A stretch of DNA of 10,110 nucleotides from Patescibacteria group bacterium (GCA_018816815.1 JAHIVD010000048.1:1-10110); one strand, 5' to 3'; positions 1 to 6,505 are shown, counted from the stretch's first letter. Notes: a model not told the origin generated them from the letters alone. Translations and numbers: made by a program.

Positions 1-23
1 CTTGAACTGAACAGGTAATTTTG

Positions 24-41
24 AGTAGAATGTATTCTACT
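24..41. repeat. Near-perfect palindrome upstream of tRNA-Gly
   Basis: The arms AGTAGAAT and ATTCTACT pair perfectly around a 2-nt GT centre. It lies 60 bases upstream of the tRNA. It could be a protein-binding site or part of the end of whatever lies to the left. No T-tract follows, so it does not look like an intrinsic terminator. A weaker GCTT/AAGC pairing follows just downstream. Confidence 0.4.
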
Positions 42-100
42 GCTTTGGGGCAGAAGCGGATTTGTCTACTGAAGTTATAAAGTAATAAGAAGCAGCAAAT

Positions 101-175
101 GCGGGTGTAATTCAGCGGAAGAATGTCACTTTTCCAAAGTGAACGTCAGGGGTTCGACTCCCCTCACCCGCTCCA
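101..175 (+). tRNA. tRNA-Gly (anticodon UCC), CCA encoded
   Basis: The full cloverleaf can be read. The acceptor stem GCGGGTG pairs with CACCCGC. The anticodon stem TCACT/AGTGA encloses the loop TTTCCAA, which places anticodon TCC at 133-135, decoding GGA and wobble glycine codons. The T arm AGGGG/CCCCT carries the TTCGACT loop. The discriminator base is T and the 3' CCA is encoded at 173-175. It is a single tRNA on the strand opposite to the protein genes. TTGTCT at 62-67 and TAATAA at 83-88 could form a poor promoter with 15-bp spacing. A 10-bp hairpin lies 38 bases downstream. The reverse strand reads the familiar spurious peptide GAGEGSRTPD, typical of antisense translation across a tRNA. 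Confidence 0.97.
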
Positions 176-402
176 AGAGGGAAATTTGATATAATTGAGT
201 CATATTTAGCCTCAGAATCAAGTATGCCTTGATTCTGTTTAGTATAAAGCTTGTTTTGTGTGTTCCTAAGGAGTATAAATGCTTCTTTAGTCTCAAGAAA
301 AAGCTTTTTATCCTTTAATTGGGATAATAATAATATAGATTCTTCCTTATTAGAGAATAAAGTTTTATAATTGAGATCGAGCCGACTCCCATATGCGCTA
401 CT
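176..402 (-). pseudogene. Start-less open frame, possible gene remnant
   Basis: On the minus strand no stop occurs from 402 down to the TGA at 114-112, about 96 codons, with TAA at 405-403 just before it. There is no in-frame ATG, GTG or TTG, so it cannot be an intact gene. The part before the tRNA reads as a charged helical peptide, including EESILLLSQLKDKKLFLETK and SEAKYDSIISNF, which looks more like coding sequence than random AT-rich DNA. It resembles helical bundles in large regulatory enzymes, but I cannot assign a family. It lies just downstream of the glycosidase gene. Either it is the decayed tail of a gene whose front was lost, or the open frame is chance. Confidence 0.25.
213..237. 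repeat. 10-bp hairpin downstream of tRNA-Gly
   Basis: CAGAATCAAG and CTTGATTCTG pair perfectly across the loop TATGC. The following bases TTTAGT give only a poor T-tract. It could end the tRNA transcript, or be incidental within the decayed minus-strand frame that crosses it. Confidence 0.4.
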
Positions 403-413
403 TTAAAACTCGC

Positions 414-1601
414 CTAGGCCATGTCCAGTATCAGACATCCCCAAGTGAAATCTTTAGCTCCAAAGCCTTCTCCTGTATTCGGATCAAAATACTCACGAAA
501 GCCTGATTTTTCTATTAAAGCAACTGATGATTCCTTGATTTGTTTTGCGATGTCATAGAAACCGTAATTTAAGAGCCCCTTATAGATAAACCAGTTTGTT
601 GCTATCCATGTCGATCCCCGCCAAAAACCTTTAGGATCAAAAAAAGGTTCATTTATAGGTACTGTAGGTATTGGAAATTTAGTCCAGAATTCGTCAGGGT
701 TAAGTAGATGTTTCTCTACTAACTCTTTGGCTTCCTTATGAGTTAAAATCTTAGCAAACAGAGGAGTAAAAATAGCCCAGGTCTTTACTTTAATTTTTTT
801 ATAGCTTTCCCCGAATGTGGACCAAAAAAGTTCGTCTTCAAACATTAATTTTTTCATAGCTAAACTGATTTTTTCCGCCTCTTTCATAAAGAAACAAGCA
901 TCCTCTTTAAAGCTTAAATTTGTGGCTATCTGTGCAAGTAATCTTAGATTTTCCACCATTATTGCATTAAATGGTACATCTTTTACCCAGAAGAAATTTC
1001 TCATGCAAAAGGGAGCATCAAAGTTACATTTAATGTTTTGATCAGCTAGTTTAAATCTTTTTTGTCTGCTCTTTTCTATACTATGAACTGGCGGTAAACT
1101 TAATGGAATATCAAACCTGGGGGAGTTATCTTCACCTGATTCGTCAGGATTCATGATTCCTATTAAATGATTTTCGTGAGGATCCCTCACGTTTAGTAAA
1201 TATTTGTAAAAATGATAAAGCTTGGGATAGACAATTTTAATAAAATTAAGATCATTATCTTTTTGGTATATTTGCCAGACAGCGTAGGCAACCATAGGTG
1301 GTTGAGTGATGCTTGAGGTATTCTTCTTGCCCCAACTTATTTTAGGGAAATCTGTTTTTACTTTTTTGTCCCAGTAAATAATATGCGGAATAAGTCCATT
1401 ATCAAACTGTTTTGATAAAAGGGACATAATCTCTTTTTTGGCTTCACCTACATTAAAGTGGGTTAAAATTATCGCATGAAAGCAGGAATCCCACAACCAT
1501 TGGTAAGGGTAAGTATCCGGGGAAGGAACAGTGTACTGAAAGTTTTTAACTTTTCGCCTGTTGTTTAAAAGTAGCTTAAGAGAGGTTTGCTTGAAATCCA
1601 T
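414..1601 (-). CDS. Clan GH-G glycoside hydrolase (GH63/GH37-like)
   Basis: A 395-residue (alpha/alpha)6-barrel type hydrolase, probably acting on an alpha-glucoside or mannoside such as glucosylglycerate, mannosylglycerate or trehalose. The family signatures appear in order: YPYQWLWDSCFHA (31-43), GLIPHI (69-74), ITQPPMVAYAVW (98-109), NPDESGEDNSPRFD (151-164), FWRGSTWIATNW (326-337) and FREYFDPNTGEGFGAKDFTW (368-387). By family analogy D158 in ESGED is the likely general acid and E370 in REYF the likely base. No signal peptide is seen, so it should be cytoplasmic. The ATG directly follows the TAG of the upstream GT4 stump, so translation is probably coupled. It is the last gene of an operon begun by a trehalose-6-phosphate synthase, making a role in trehalose or compatible-solute turnover plausible; the substrate cannot be read from the sequence. 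The length is at the short end for the family, but both catalytic regions are present. Confidence 0.8.
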   Translation of the reverse strand: MDFKQTSLKLLLNNRRKVKNFQYTVPSPDTYPYQWLWDSCFHAIILTHFNVGEAKKEIMSLLSKQFDNGLIPHIIYWDKKVKTDFPKISWGKKNTSSITQPPMVAYAVWQIYQKDNDLNFIKIVYPKLYHFYKYLLNVRDPHENHLIGIMNPDESGEDNSPRFDIPLSLPPVHSIEKSRQKRFKLADQNIKCNFDAPFCMRNFFWVKDVPFNAIMVENLRLLAQIATNLSFKEDACFFMKEAEKISLAMKKLMFEDELFWSTFGESYKKIKVKTWAIFTPLFAKILTHKEAKELVEKHLLNPDEFWTKFPIPTVPINEPFFDPKGFWRGSTWIATNWFIYKGLLNYGFYDIAKQIKESSVALIEKSGFREYFDPNTGEGFGAKDFTWGCLILDMA

Positions 1602-1862
1602 CTATATTTTGATTATTTTATTATATACCTTCAAATACTCCTCTGCCATTTTACTTGCTGAAAATGATTTTTCCATAAGAGTATGGTTAATGCTTTCAAT
1701 TTTAACCGGTAGATTAGAATCTCCAGAGGCAAAAGATGTAATATCAATGTTTTTATCACTTTTAACCAGATTGTCAATAAAAATGTAGTCAAAGATTTCT
1801 GTTCCTTTCTTAACATTTTTAGTAATACTGACAAAATTAGAGCAGACTATAGCAATTCTCAT
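1602..1862 (-). pseudogene. N-terminal stump of a GT4 glycosyltransferase
   Basis: The 86 residues start MRIAIVCSNFVSI, followed by KKGTEIFDYIFIDNLVK and ITSFASGDSNLPVKIES. This is the first Rossmann strand-helix of the acceptor-side domain of GT4/GT-B glycosyltransferases (starch synthase-like N-terminus). Full enzymes have about 350-400 residues with a C-terminal nucleotide-sugar site carrying an E-x7-E motif; none of that is present. The frame ends at a TAG whose next base begins the glycosidase ATG, so the missing part was deleted rather than shifted out of frame. Its ATG overlaps the TGA of the OtsA gene (ATGA), suggesting translational coupling. It is probably non-functional as a transferase. 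It may persist as a coupling relic, or as a small protein of unknown role. Confidence 0.7.
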
Positions 1863-4081
1863 AAATTAGTAATGGTTTTTAAAATCTCTGCTGACCAACG
1901 ATAGACGTTGTAGTTTTTAATTACTTCCCGTAATTTCTTCATTCTTTTTGTTTGTTCTAAGGGTGATAATTCCAGGGCTACTTTTATAGCGTCTGCTGTT
2001 TGCTCCCCATTGTAGGGATTAATGATCAATGCATCTTTAAGCTCTCTTGATGATCCTGTGAACTGGCTTAGGATAAGCACTCCTTTTTCATCATTCCTTG
2101 CTGCTACGAATTCTTTTGCAACTAAATTCATTCCATCATGCAGTGAAGTTACTAAACAAACATTCGCCAGTTTATAAAACCGGGATATCTCCTCTTGAGT
2201 ATGGTGTCTTTTAAAAAGGATAATTGGCTTCCAGCCGTTTTTCCTAAAAAGATTATTAACTCTTTCTACCTCTTTTTCCACAGCTTCGGTGAATCTTTGA
2301 TATTCCTTTATTTTGCTTCTTGAGGGAGCAGCAATTTGTATAAAGGTAAAATTACCAACGTAGGCAGGGTATCTTTTGAGAAAAATCTCTATTGCTTTCA
2401 GCCTTTCCAGGATACCTTTAGTGTAATCCAGTCTATCAACTCCAACACCAATATATTTTGTTTTAATATTTAAGCTTTTTAAAAATTTCATGGAATTAAA
2501 CTTATCGTCCTTATTCTTAAAACGGTTAGGAAAAGCAATACTTATTGGAAATGGTTTAATGCAAGACGTATGTCCATTTCTGGTAATTGTAAGTTGTTCA
2601 AAATCAAGAAGCGATTCGATTTCTCTGCTGACTGTTTCAATAAAGTTATTACAGTGTTGTTGAGTCTGAAAACCAACCAAATCAGCTCCCAGCATTCCGT
2701 CTATAATTTCTTTTTTCCACGGACAGACGCTGAAGGATTCAGAATTTGGCCAGGGGATATGCCAAAAGATTCCAACACTCGCATCAGGCCTGCTATTTTT
2801 TATCATTTTGGGTACCAGGGCAAGCTGAAAATCCTGGATTAAAACAATAGGCCGTTCATAATCTTTTATTTCATTAAGAATGTTTTGGGCAAATTTACCA
2901 TTGACATTCTTATACTCTTCCCAGTCTTCTTTTCTAAAAGTGGGTCGGGTATATGCTATATGGCATAAAGGCCATAAACCTTCATTGGAAAACCCGTAAT
3001 AATATCCCGCTTTTTCTTTCTCGCTAAGCCATACTCTTTTGAGGGTATATTTAGGCTCATCTGGTGGTACCCGCAACTTATCTTCTTCATCAACAGTCAG
3101 TTTATCAGCATCACCGCTTCCCTGGGCAATCCACATTCCTCCGCAAGCTTCCATAATCGGTTCAATTGCAGTTACCATGCCGCTTGCAGGAATATAATAA
3201 TTAATATTCCGTCCTTTTTTTGTATGGATATACGGTTCTCTGTTGGATACCATAAAAATAGTCCTGTCTTTTAAAACATCTTTAATAAATACTTTTAAGC
3301 GTTGTTCTGTCCATGTGGAATTCAATTTTTCCAACCCTAATTTTGCTTCTTCGGTTGCGGCAAATCTTGCTTTTATGAGTTTTCTCCTAATGCTTGAAAT
3401 TTCTTTAACAAGTGGCCTGAAGAAAAAGTTAGTAAGCAGGCTGGGAGAATTTTCTTCTAAATCCTCAGCTCTGGTTGATTTTAAAAACTTTACCAAATTT
3501 CTCATTGGTTCAATGATGAGCCAACGAATGATAAAAAGGATTGTAATAGATATTAAGGATGCCTGTATGAACAGCCCTAAAAGATTGCTCCTCCAAATTT
3601 CATTTAATCTGGTATCAATATAACCGGCATCCTGAGCGATCATTAGCGCACCCACTACGCTTTTTTCATCATGAAGCGGGATGGCTAAAAGATACATTTT
3701 TCCATTGTTTAGTTCTACAAAATCTCCATTTGCCGTATCTGCATCCATAGCATCTTCCGCAATTTTTTTTGTTTTTAGAACCTGTGTGATCAGGCTTGAT
3801 GAAGTAGCAATTGTGCCTCCCTTATTATCGTAAATAGCCATACCAGCCAATCTCTGTTTATCCTCGAATTTATCAACCAAGTTCTGTAATTGCTGATCTG
3901 ATTTGTTAATAAAATTCGGTTGGACTGTTTCTTTCAGACTTTCGGCGAGTAGTATGGATCTTTGCTCCAGGCCCTTTTTCAGTCCTTGATCCTCCTGCTG
4001 AACCTGGGTTAAAGTAAATGCCGCTACGATAAGGCTGATGATAATTATAATTACAAAAACTGCGGCAAAAATTTGTTTCAT
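1859..4081 (-). CDS. otsA: Membrane sensor-fused trehalose-6-phosphate synthase
   Basis: It makes trehalose 6-phosphate from UDP-glucose (or another NDP-glucose) and glucose 6-phosphate. The protein has 740 residues. TM1 is at about 4-24, an extracytoplasmic domain at 25-165 includes the PAS/Cache-like stretches GMAIYDNKGGTIATSS and YLLAIPLHDEKSVVGALMIA, and TM2 is at about 166-190. A HAMP-like or coiled linker runs to about 262 and a complete GT20 domain follows. GT20 residues aligned to E. coli OtsA by motif: SNRE (R281), W317, D417, H441 in FWHIPWP, GFQTQQ, RLDYTKG (R550, K555), and HDGMNLVAKEF (D649, E657). Classical OtsA has about 470 residues and is soluble, so the front 260 residues are an added module. 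It heads an operon with the GT4 stump and a glycosidase. No trehalose-phosphate phosphatase is fused or adjacent. The start is preceded by a weak AGG. Family assignment is secure; signal sensing is inference. Confidence 0.92.
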   Translation of the reverse strand: MKQIFAAVFVIIIIISLIVAAFTLTQVQQEDQGLKKGLEQRSILLAESLKETVQPNFINKSDQQLQNLVDKFEDKQRLAGMAIYDNKGGTIATSSSLITQVLKTKKIAEDAMDADTANGDFVELNNGKMYLLAIPLHDEKSVVGALMIAQDAGYIDTRLNEIWRSNLLGLFIQASLISITILFIIRWLIIEPMRNLVKFLKSTRAEDLEENSPSLLTNFFFRPLVKEISSIRRKLIKARFAATEEAKLGLEKLNSTWTEQRLKVFIKDVLKDRTIFMVSNREPYIHTKKGRNINYYIPASGMVTAIEPIMEACGGMWIAQGSGDADKLTVDEEDKLRVPPDEPKYTLKRVWLSEKEKAGYYYGFSNEGLWPLCHIAYTRPTFRKEDWEEYKNVNGKFAQNILNEIKDYERPIVLIQDFQLALVPKMIKNSRPDASVGIFWHIPWPNSESFSVCPWKKEIIDGMLGADLVGFQTQQHCNNFIETVSREIESLLDFEQLTITRNGHTSCIKPFPISIAFPNRFKNKDDKFNSMKFLKSLNIKTKYIGVGVDRLDYTKGILERLKAIEIFLKRYPAYVGNFTFIQIAAPSRSKIKEYQRFTEAVEKEVERVNNLFRKNGWKPIILFKRHHTQEEISRFYKLANVCLVTSLHDGMNLVAKEFVAARNDEKGVLILSQFTGSSRELKDALIINPYNGEQTADAIKVALELSPLEQTKRMKKLREVIKNYNVYRWSAEILKTITNL

Positions 4082-4096
4082 TAAAACCTATTTTAC

Positions 4097-4126
4097 ATTA
4101 TTTTCCTTAAGATTTCCTGATTACAA
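4097..4126 (-). promoter_or_regulatory. Candidate promoter of the otsA operon
   Basis: On the minus strand TTGTAA (4126-4121) and AATAAT (4102-4097) are separated by 18 bases. The -10 is 16 bases from the ATG, implying a very short leader. It lies back to back with the plus-strand promoter at 4160. The fit to sigma-70 consensus is moderate. Confidence 0.3.
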
Positions 4127-4159
4127 ACTAATTAACTAATTAACAAAAACAAAAACCTA

Positions 4160-4188
4160 TTGACAAGGGATTAAAAATTGTATAAATT
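4160..4188 (+). promoter_or_regulatory. Candidate promoter of small RNA
   Basis: A perfect TTGACA is at 4160-4165. TATAAATT is at 4181-4188, giving a 15-bp spacer to TATAAA or 17 bp to TAAATT. It points to the right, away from otsA, and into a structured stretch that ends in an intrinsic terminator, with no plus-strand coding sequence behind it. Confidence 0.5.
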
Positions 4189-4189
4189 A

Positions 4190-4281
4190 AAAATAGCCCT
4201 ATGGCGTAAGTTGTAGGGTTAGAGGAATTCTAGCAATAGGATCTCTTGGGATAAGACCTCAGCAATGGGGTCTTTTTCTTT
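4190..4281 (+). ncRNA. Candidate three-hairpin small RNA
   Basis: About 90 bases between a TTGACA promoter-like element and a strong intrinsic terminator can fold into three consecutive stems. Stem 1 is 4195-4201 with 4214-4220, closing a 12-base loop TGGCGTAAGTTG. Stem 2 is 4221-4232 with 4237-4246, a bulged helix (bulge GA at 4225-4226) capped by a GCAA tetraloop at 4233-4236. Stem 3 is the terminator, also capped by GCAA (4262-4265). Stems 2 and 3 share the core AGCAAT(A/G)GG with arms that differ yet still pair, like a duplicated hairpin. No open frame of note lies inside and nothing is transcribed after it, so it is more likely a trans-acting sRNA than a riboswitch. I do not recognise an RNA family. 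The minus strand of the same DNA continues the frame of the broken KilA-N gene, so decayed coding sequence is the alternative explanation. The 5' end is estimated. Confidence 0.5.
4253..4281 (+). terminator. Intrinsic terminator of small RNA
   Basis: The stem AGACCTCA/TGGGGTCT (4254-4261 with 4266-4273, one G-T pair) has a GCAA tetraloop and is followed by TTTTCTTT. Stem, stable loop and T-tract all point to the plus strand; the reverse complement lacks a following T-tract. Confidence 0.8.
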
Positions 4282-4290
4282 GTTAATAAC

Positions 4291-4668
4291 ATTTTCAGGG
4301 CTGATCCACATGCCAAATTCAAAAGCAATATCTCTATGAGCATATGCTCAACCGTATTGTCCGGCAGCCGCCTTAAGTCCTATGGCATTTGTCTTTTTAA
4401 CCCATTCTTTTACGCTTATTTTGTAACTGTTTAAACCTGTCTTACTTTTAATTACGGCAAATTCGCCATAATTAAAATTTGGATTATGTAACTTCTCCCA
4501 AAATCCTAAAAATTCAACGGTATTTCTATTCCTAAGCCAATCTGAAATAAAGAAATCACCATCTTTTGCTTTCAACATATCGGTAAGAGAAATAAAATCA
4601 TCGTTTTCTTTATGAGGGATAACGCTAATTTGCTTACCCTGAACAATAATTTTTTTACTTTTAGCCAT
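4291..4668 (-). pseudogene. KilA-N domain protein, broken by in-frame TGA
   Basis: The 106 codons up to the TGA at 4350-4348 encode the front of a KilA-N domain, a DNA-binding module common in phage and bacterial proteins. Recognisable parts are DDFISLTDMLKAKDG (23-37), DWLRNRNTVEFLGFWEKLHN (43-62) and GLNSYKISVKEWV (78-90). The frame stops after AAAGQYG, where relatives read GG(T/A)YAHRDIAFEF. The same frame resumes past the TGA with AYAHRDIAFEFGMWISPEN (4347-4291), so a glycine codon (probably GGA) has become TGA. After ISPEN the similarity ends, where relatives continue to a C-terminal helix with FQRLK, so the 3' end is lost too. The start follows a weak AGAG. The 106-residue product could still be made, but it lacks the end of the domain. 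Confidence 0.8.
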
Positions 4669-4722
4669 ATTTTTACTCTAAACCATAAATTACCCGAAAG
4701 TCAAGGAAGTATAAAAATACTG

Positions 4723-4740
4723 TTATACACCGGTGTGTGA
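4723..4740. repeat. ACACCGGTGT palindrome, possible operator
   Basis: The perfect 10-bp palindrome ACACCGGTGT (4727-4736) sits in a wider imperfect dyad TTATACACC/GGTGTGTGA. It lies 55-70 bases upstream of the KilA-N start and 25 bases from a second palindrome with the same half-sites. Confidence 0.45.
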
Positions 4741-4764
4741 TATTACATCCTGGACTGTGTCTAT

Positions 4765-4788
4765 CTTACACACCACGGGGTGTGTAAG
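4765..4788. repeat. 10-bp inverted repeat CTTACACACC/GGTGTGTAAG
   Basis: Perfect 10-bp arms enclose ACGG. It lies 45 bases past the protease stop and about 100 bases upstream of the KilA-N start. It has no T-tract, so it may be a weak terminator for the protease gene or, given that its half-site ACACC/GGTGTGT recurs at 4727-4738, an operator. Confidence 0.55.
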
Positions 4789-4833
4789 TCACTGTTAATT
4801 TATGTTTCACTTTATTTAGAGTTTTTGTAACAA

Positions 4834-6372
4834 CTATTCATAAAACCACAGATAGGCAGGATTTTCTACTTCTTTAATTCTAGCTTCCCACAATCTCCAT
4901 TTTCCGTCAATGTTTTTAACGTCCCAATAACCTTCAAAATACTGATATATTATTTCACCTTCAACCAAATTTTTAGTAGCAAGCTTAATCCGTACCCGGT
5001 CTTTTGTATACGGATCTTCTTCAATTTTAATAACTGTTGTATCAAGCAAGGGTTCGTATCCTTCCTTCCAGTAATCAAAACTGTGTCCTTCCTTAAAATT
5101 ATCCGAAAGTATCTCAAATGCTTTTTCCAGTTTTCTTACCTTTAAATAATTGTAAAAAGTAGCAACAGCAAATTCAGCGCTTTCCGTATCATCAAATGTA
5201 ATTTTCTGAATATCCTTGAGCGAATCTTTGGCGGTAGCCATCTCAAGCCATTTCTGCTTAATTGAATCCGTAGAAATTGCTATACCTAATCCGGCCAAAC
5301 CGGCAGTATTGATCCCTTCCACCTCACCGCAGATATTAACCATCGGGCCACCGCTTACTCCGGGGGTTAATGTGATGTCTGTTTGCAAATACTCCACACC
5401 CACGTCTTTTGACCTTCTTCTGGCAGACAATGACCCTTTATTTACCGAAGCCTCACCGGATAATTGTCCGCCCAAAGGAAATCCTATTGCCAAAAGTTCT
5501 TCCGCGGGATTAAGCTCTTTGGGATCACCCCAGGAGATAACAGGTAAATCCTTGTTGATTTTGATAATGGCAAGGTCTGCATTTTTGTCAGCCATAATAA
5601 TTTCCGCAGTTTCAAATGTATTATCAGGTAAAACAACCTTCGGACTTGGTTCAAATTCAATTACATGGAAGTTTGTTAAAATTACTCCGTTATTTTTAAT
5701 AGCAAAGCCTGACCCTTCTGATTCGCCTCCGATAATGCGGACAACCGATTGACGGACTTTATCAATTGTATCTTTTTCATTGCAGTTTAACTTTTCCGGA
5801 CCTCCAAGCTTGTTTTCGATTGTCTGCAGTCTATTTTCAAGTGTATAGATCCGGTAGACACCAAATACTACAACACCAATCACAGCAGTAACTATCAAAA
5901 TCCTAAGAGGTAATTTAAAATTGTGGTGAAATATTAAAGCCTTTTGTTTTCTAAGGTGAAGGATAAAGAAGATAATATGTTTTATTGCCAGCGCTACGGC
6001 GGCAAACAGTAAAATAAAGCTAAGCAAATCTAATATACTGCTTAGTATCCTCAGATCCTTATTGGGGCTGGTTAATCTAAAATAGACAGCAAGACTAATC
6101 AGGAAAAAAATAAGCAAAGGGAAAATTGATTTATACCATTTAATATTTCTCAATTTTGATACCAGCATAATTGAAAATCCGGTAATTAAATATATTTGTC
6201 CGATGGTAAATATAGTTCCTACAACTTTAAATTTGTCCTCATAACTGTTCCCAAGCTTTTTAAATAATACATAATCAACTAAAAGCATCAAGGCGGTTAT
6301 TATCAATAATATCTTTGGATGAAGTAAAACTTTGAGTATTTTTAAGAGGTAATTTATAAATTTATTTTTCAT
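4834..6372 (-). CDS. Polytopic membrane HtrA-like serine protease
   Basis: A 512-residue envelope protein. The N-terminal half has about five hydrophobic segments (roughly 17-37, 50-72, 80-98, 110-140 and 154-173). A short coiled segment YTLENRLQTIENKLG (176-190) follows, then a trypsin-like S1C protease domain (about 203-378). The catalytic triad can be placed: H236 in LTNFHVIE, D266 in NADLAIIKI and S340 in TPGVSGGP, where the usual GNSGGP reads GVSGGP. No PDZ domain follows. Instead residues about 395-512 form an extra domain (ESAEFAVATFYNYL through KWRLWEARI) like NTF2-fold or stress-related tail domains, which is only a guess. By HtrA analogy it should cleave misfolded or signalling proteins outside the membrane. 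GGGG lies 7 bases before the ATG as a ribosome site. It appears monocistronic. Confidence 0.85.
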   Translation of the reverse strand: MKNKFINYLLKILKVLLHPKILLIITALMLLVDYVLFKKLGNSYEDKFKVVGTIFTIGQIYLITGFSIMLVSKLRNIKWYKSIFPLLIFFLISLAVYFRLTSPNKDLRILSSILDLLSFILLFAAVALAIKHIIFFILHLRKQKALIFHHNFKLPLRILIVTAVIGVVVFGVYRIYTLENRLQTIENKLGGPEKLNCNEKDTIDKVRQSVVRIIGGESEGSGFAIKNNGVILTNFHVIEFEPSPKVVLPDNTFETAEIIMADKNADLAIIKINKDLPVISWGDPKELNPAEELLAIGFPLGGQLSGEASVNKGSLSARRRSKDVGVEYLQTDITLTPGVSGGPMVNICGEVEGINTAGLAGLGIAISTDSIKQKWLEMATAKDSLKDIQKITFDDTESAEFAVATFYNYLKVRKLEKAFEILSDNFKEGHSFDYWKEGYEPLLDTTVIKIEEDPYTKDRVRIKLATKNLVEGEIIYQYFEGYWDVKNIDGKWRLWEARIKEVENPAYLWFYE

Positions 6373-6399
6373 ACATTATCCCCAGATGTCCTATCTAGG

Positions 6400-6423
6400 T
6401 AACCCCAGGTGAAATTGGGGTTA
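6400..6423. promoter_or_regulatory. 8-bp hairpin in the protease leader
   Basis: TAACCCCA (6400-6407) pairs with TGGGGTTA (6416-6423). It ends about 28 bases upstream of the protease ATG. A second TGGGG (minus strand, 6384-6380) forms the putative ribosome site and could compete for the same CCCCA, so the hairpin may influence translation. It could instead be the terminator of a lost gene. Confidence 0.35.
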
Positions 6424-6471
6424 TGTTAACTTCGTTTTTACCATCCACAACCGCTATTTTCTCCCTTCGAC

Positions 6472-6484
6472 CTAGCTCAGGGCA
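6472..6484. repeat. REP-like CCCTTCGAC…CTCAGGG element
   Basis: CCCTTCGACCTAGCTCAGGG (6473-6482 approx.) has complementary ends CCCT/AGGG. It resembles the CCTTCGACAAGCTCAGG motif that I know as a dispersed intergenic repeat in many bacterial genomes. Boundaries are approximate, and its copy number cannot be seen from one window. Confidence 0.4.
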
Positions 6485-6505
6485 AAAGCCGGCGTAAGAC
6501 CGTAG

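Noticed and set aside
3243..3623. 126-codon plus-strand frame opposite otsA
   Set aside because: Antisense to the sensor and linker part of a well-supported gene; no motif and no ribosome site.
4190..4281. Known riboswitch such as preQ1, guanidine-II or c-di-GMP
   Set aside because: The tetraloops are GCAA rather than ACGR, and the conserved cores of those classes are not visible. No plus-strand gene follows the terminator.
4348..4350. UGA recoded as glycine (code 25)
   Set aside because: The otsA, protease, Schlafen-like and hydrolase genes have no in-frame TGA despite many glycines. A nonsense mutation in an already truncated gene explains the site better.
5216..5752. 178-codon plus-strand frame opposite the protease gene
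   Set aside because: It lies entirely inside the protease coding region, where the minus strand carries the triad motifs. Its peptide is rich in Ser/Pro/Leu with no family likeness, as expected of an antisense shadow.
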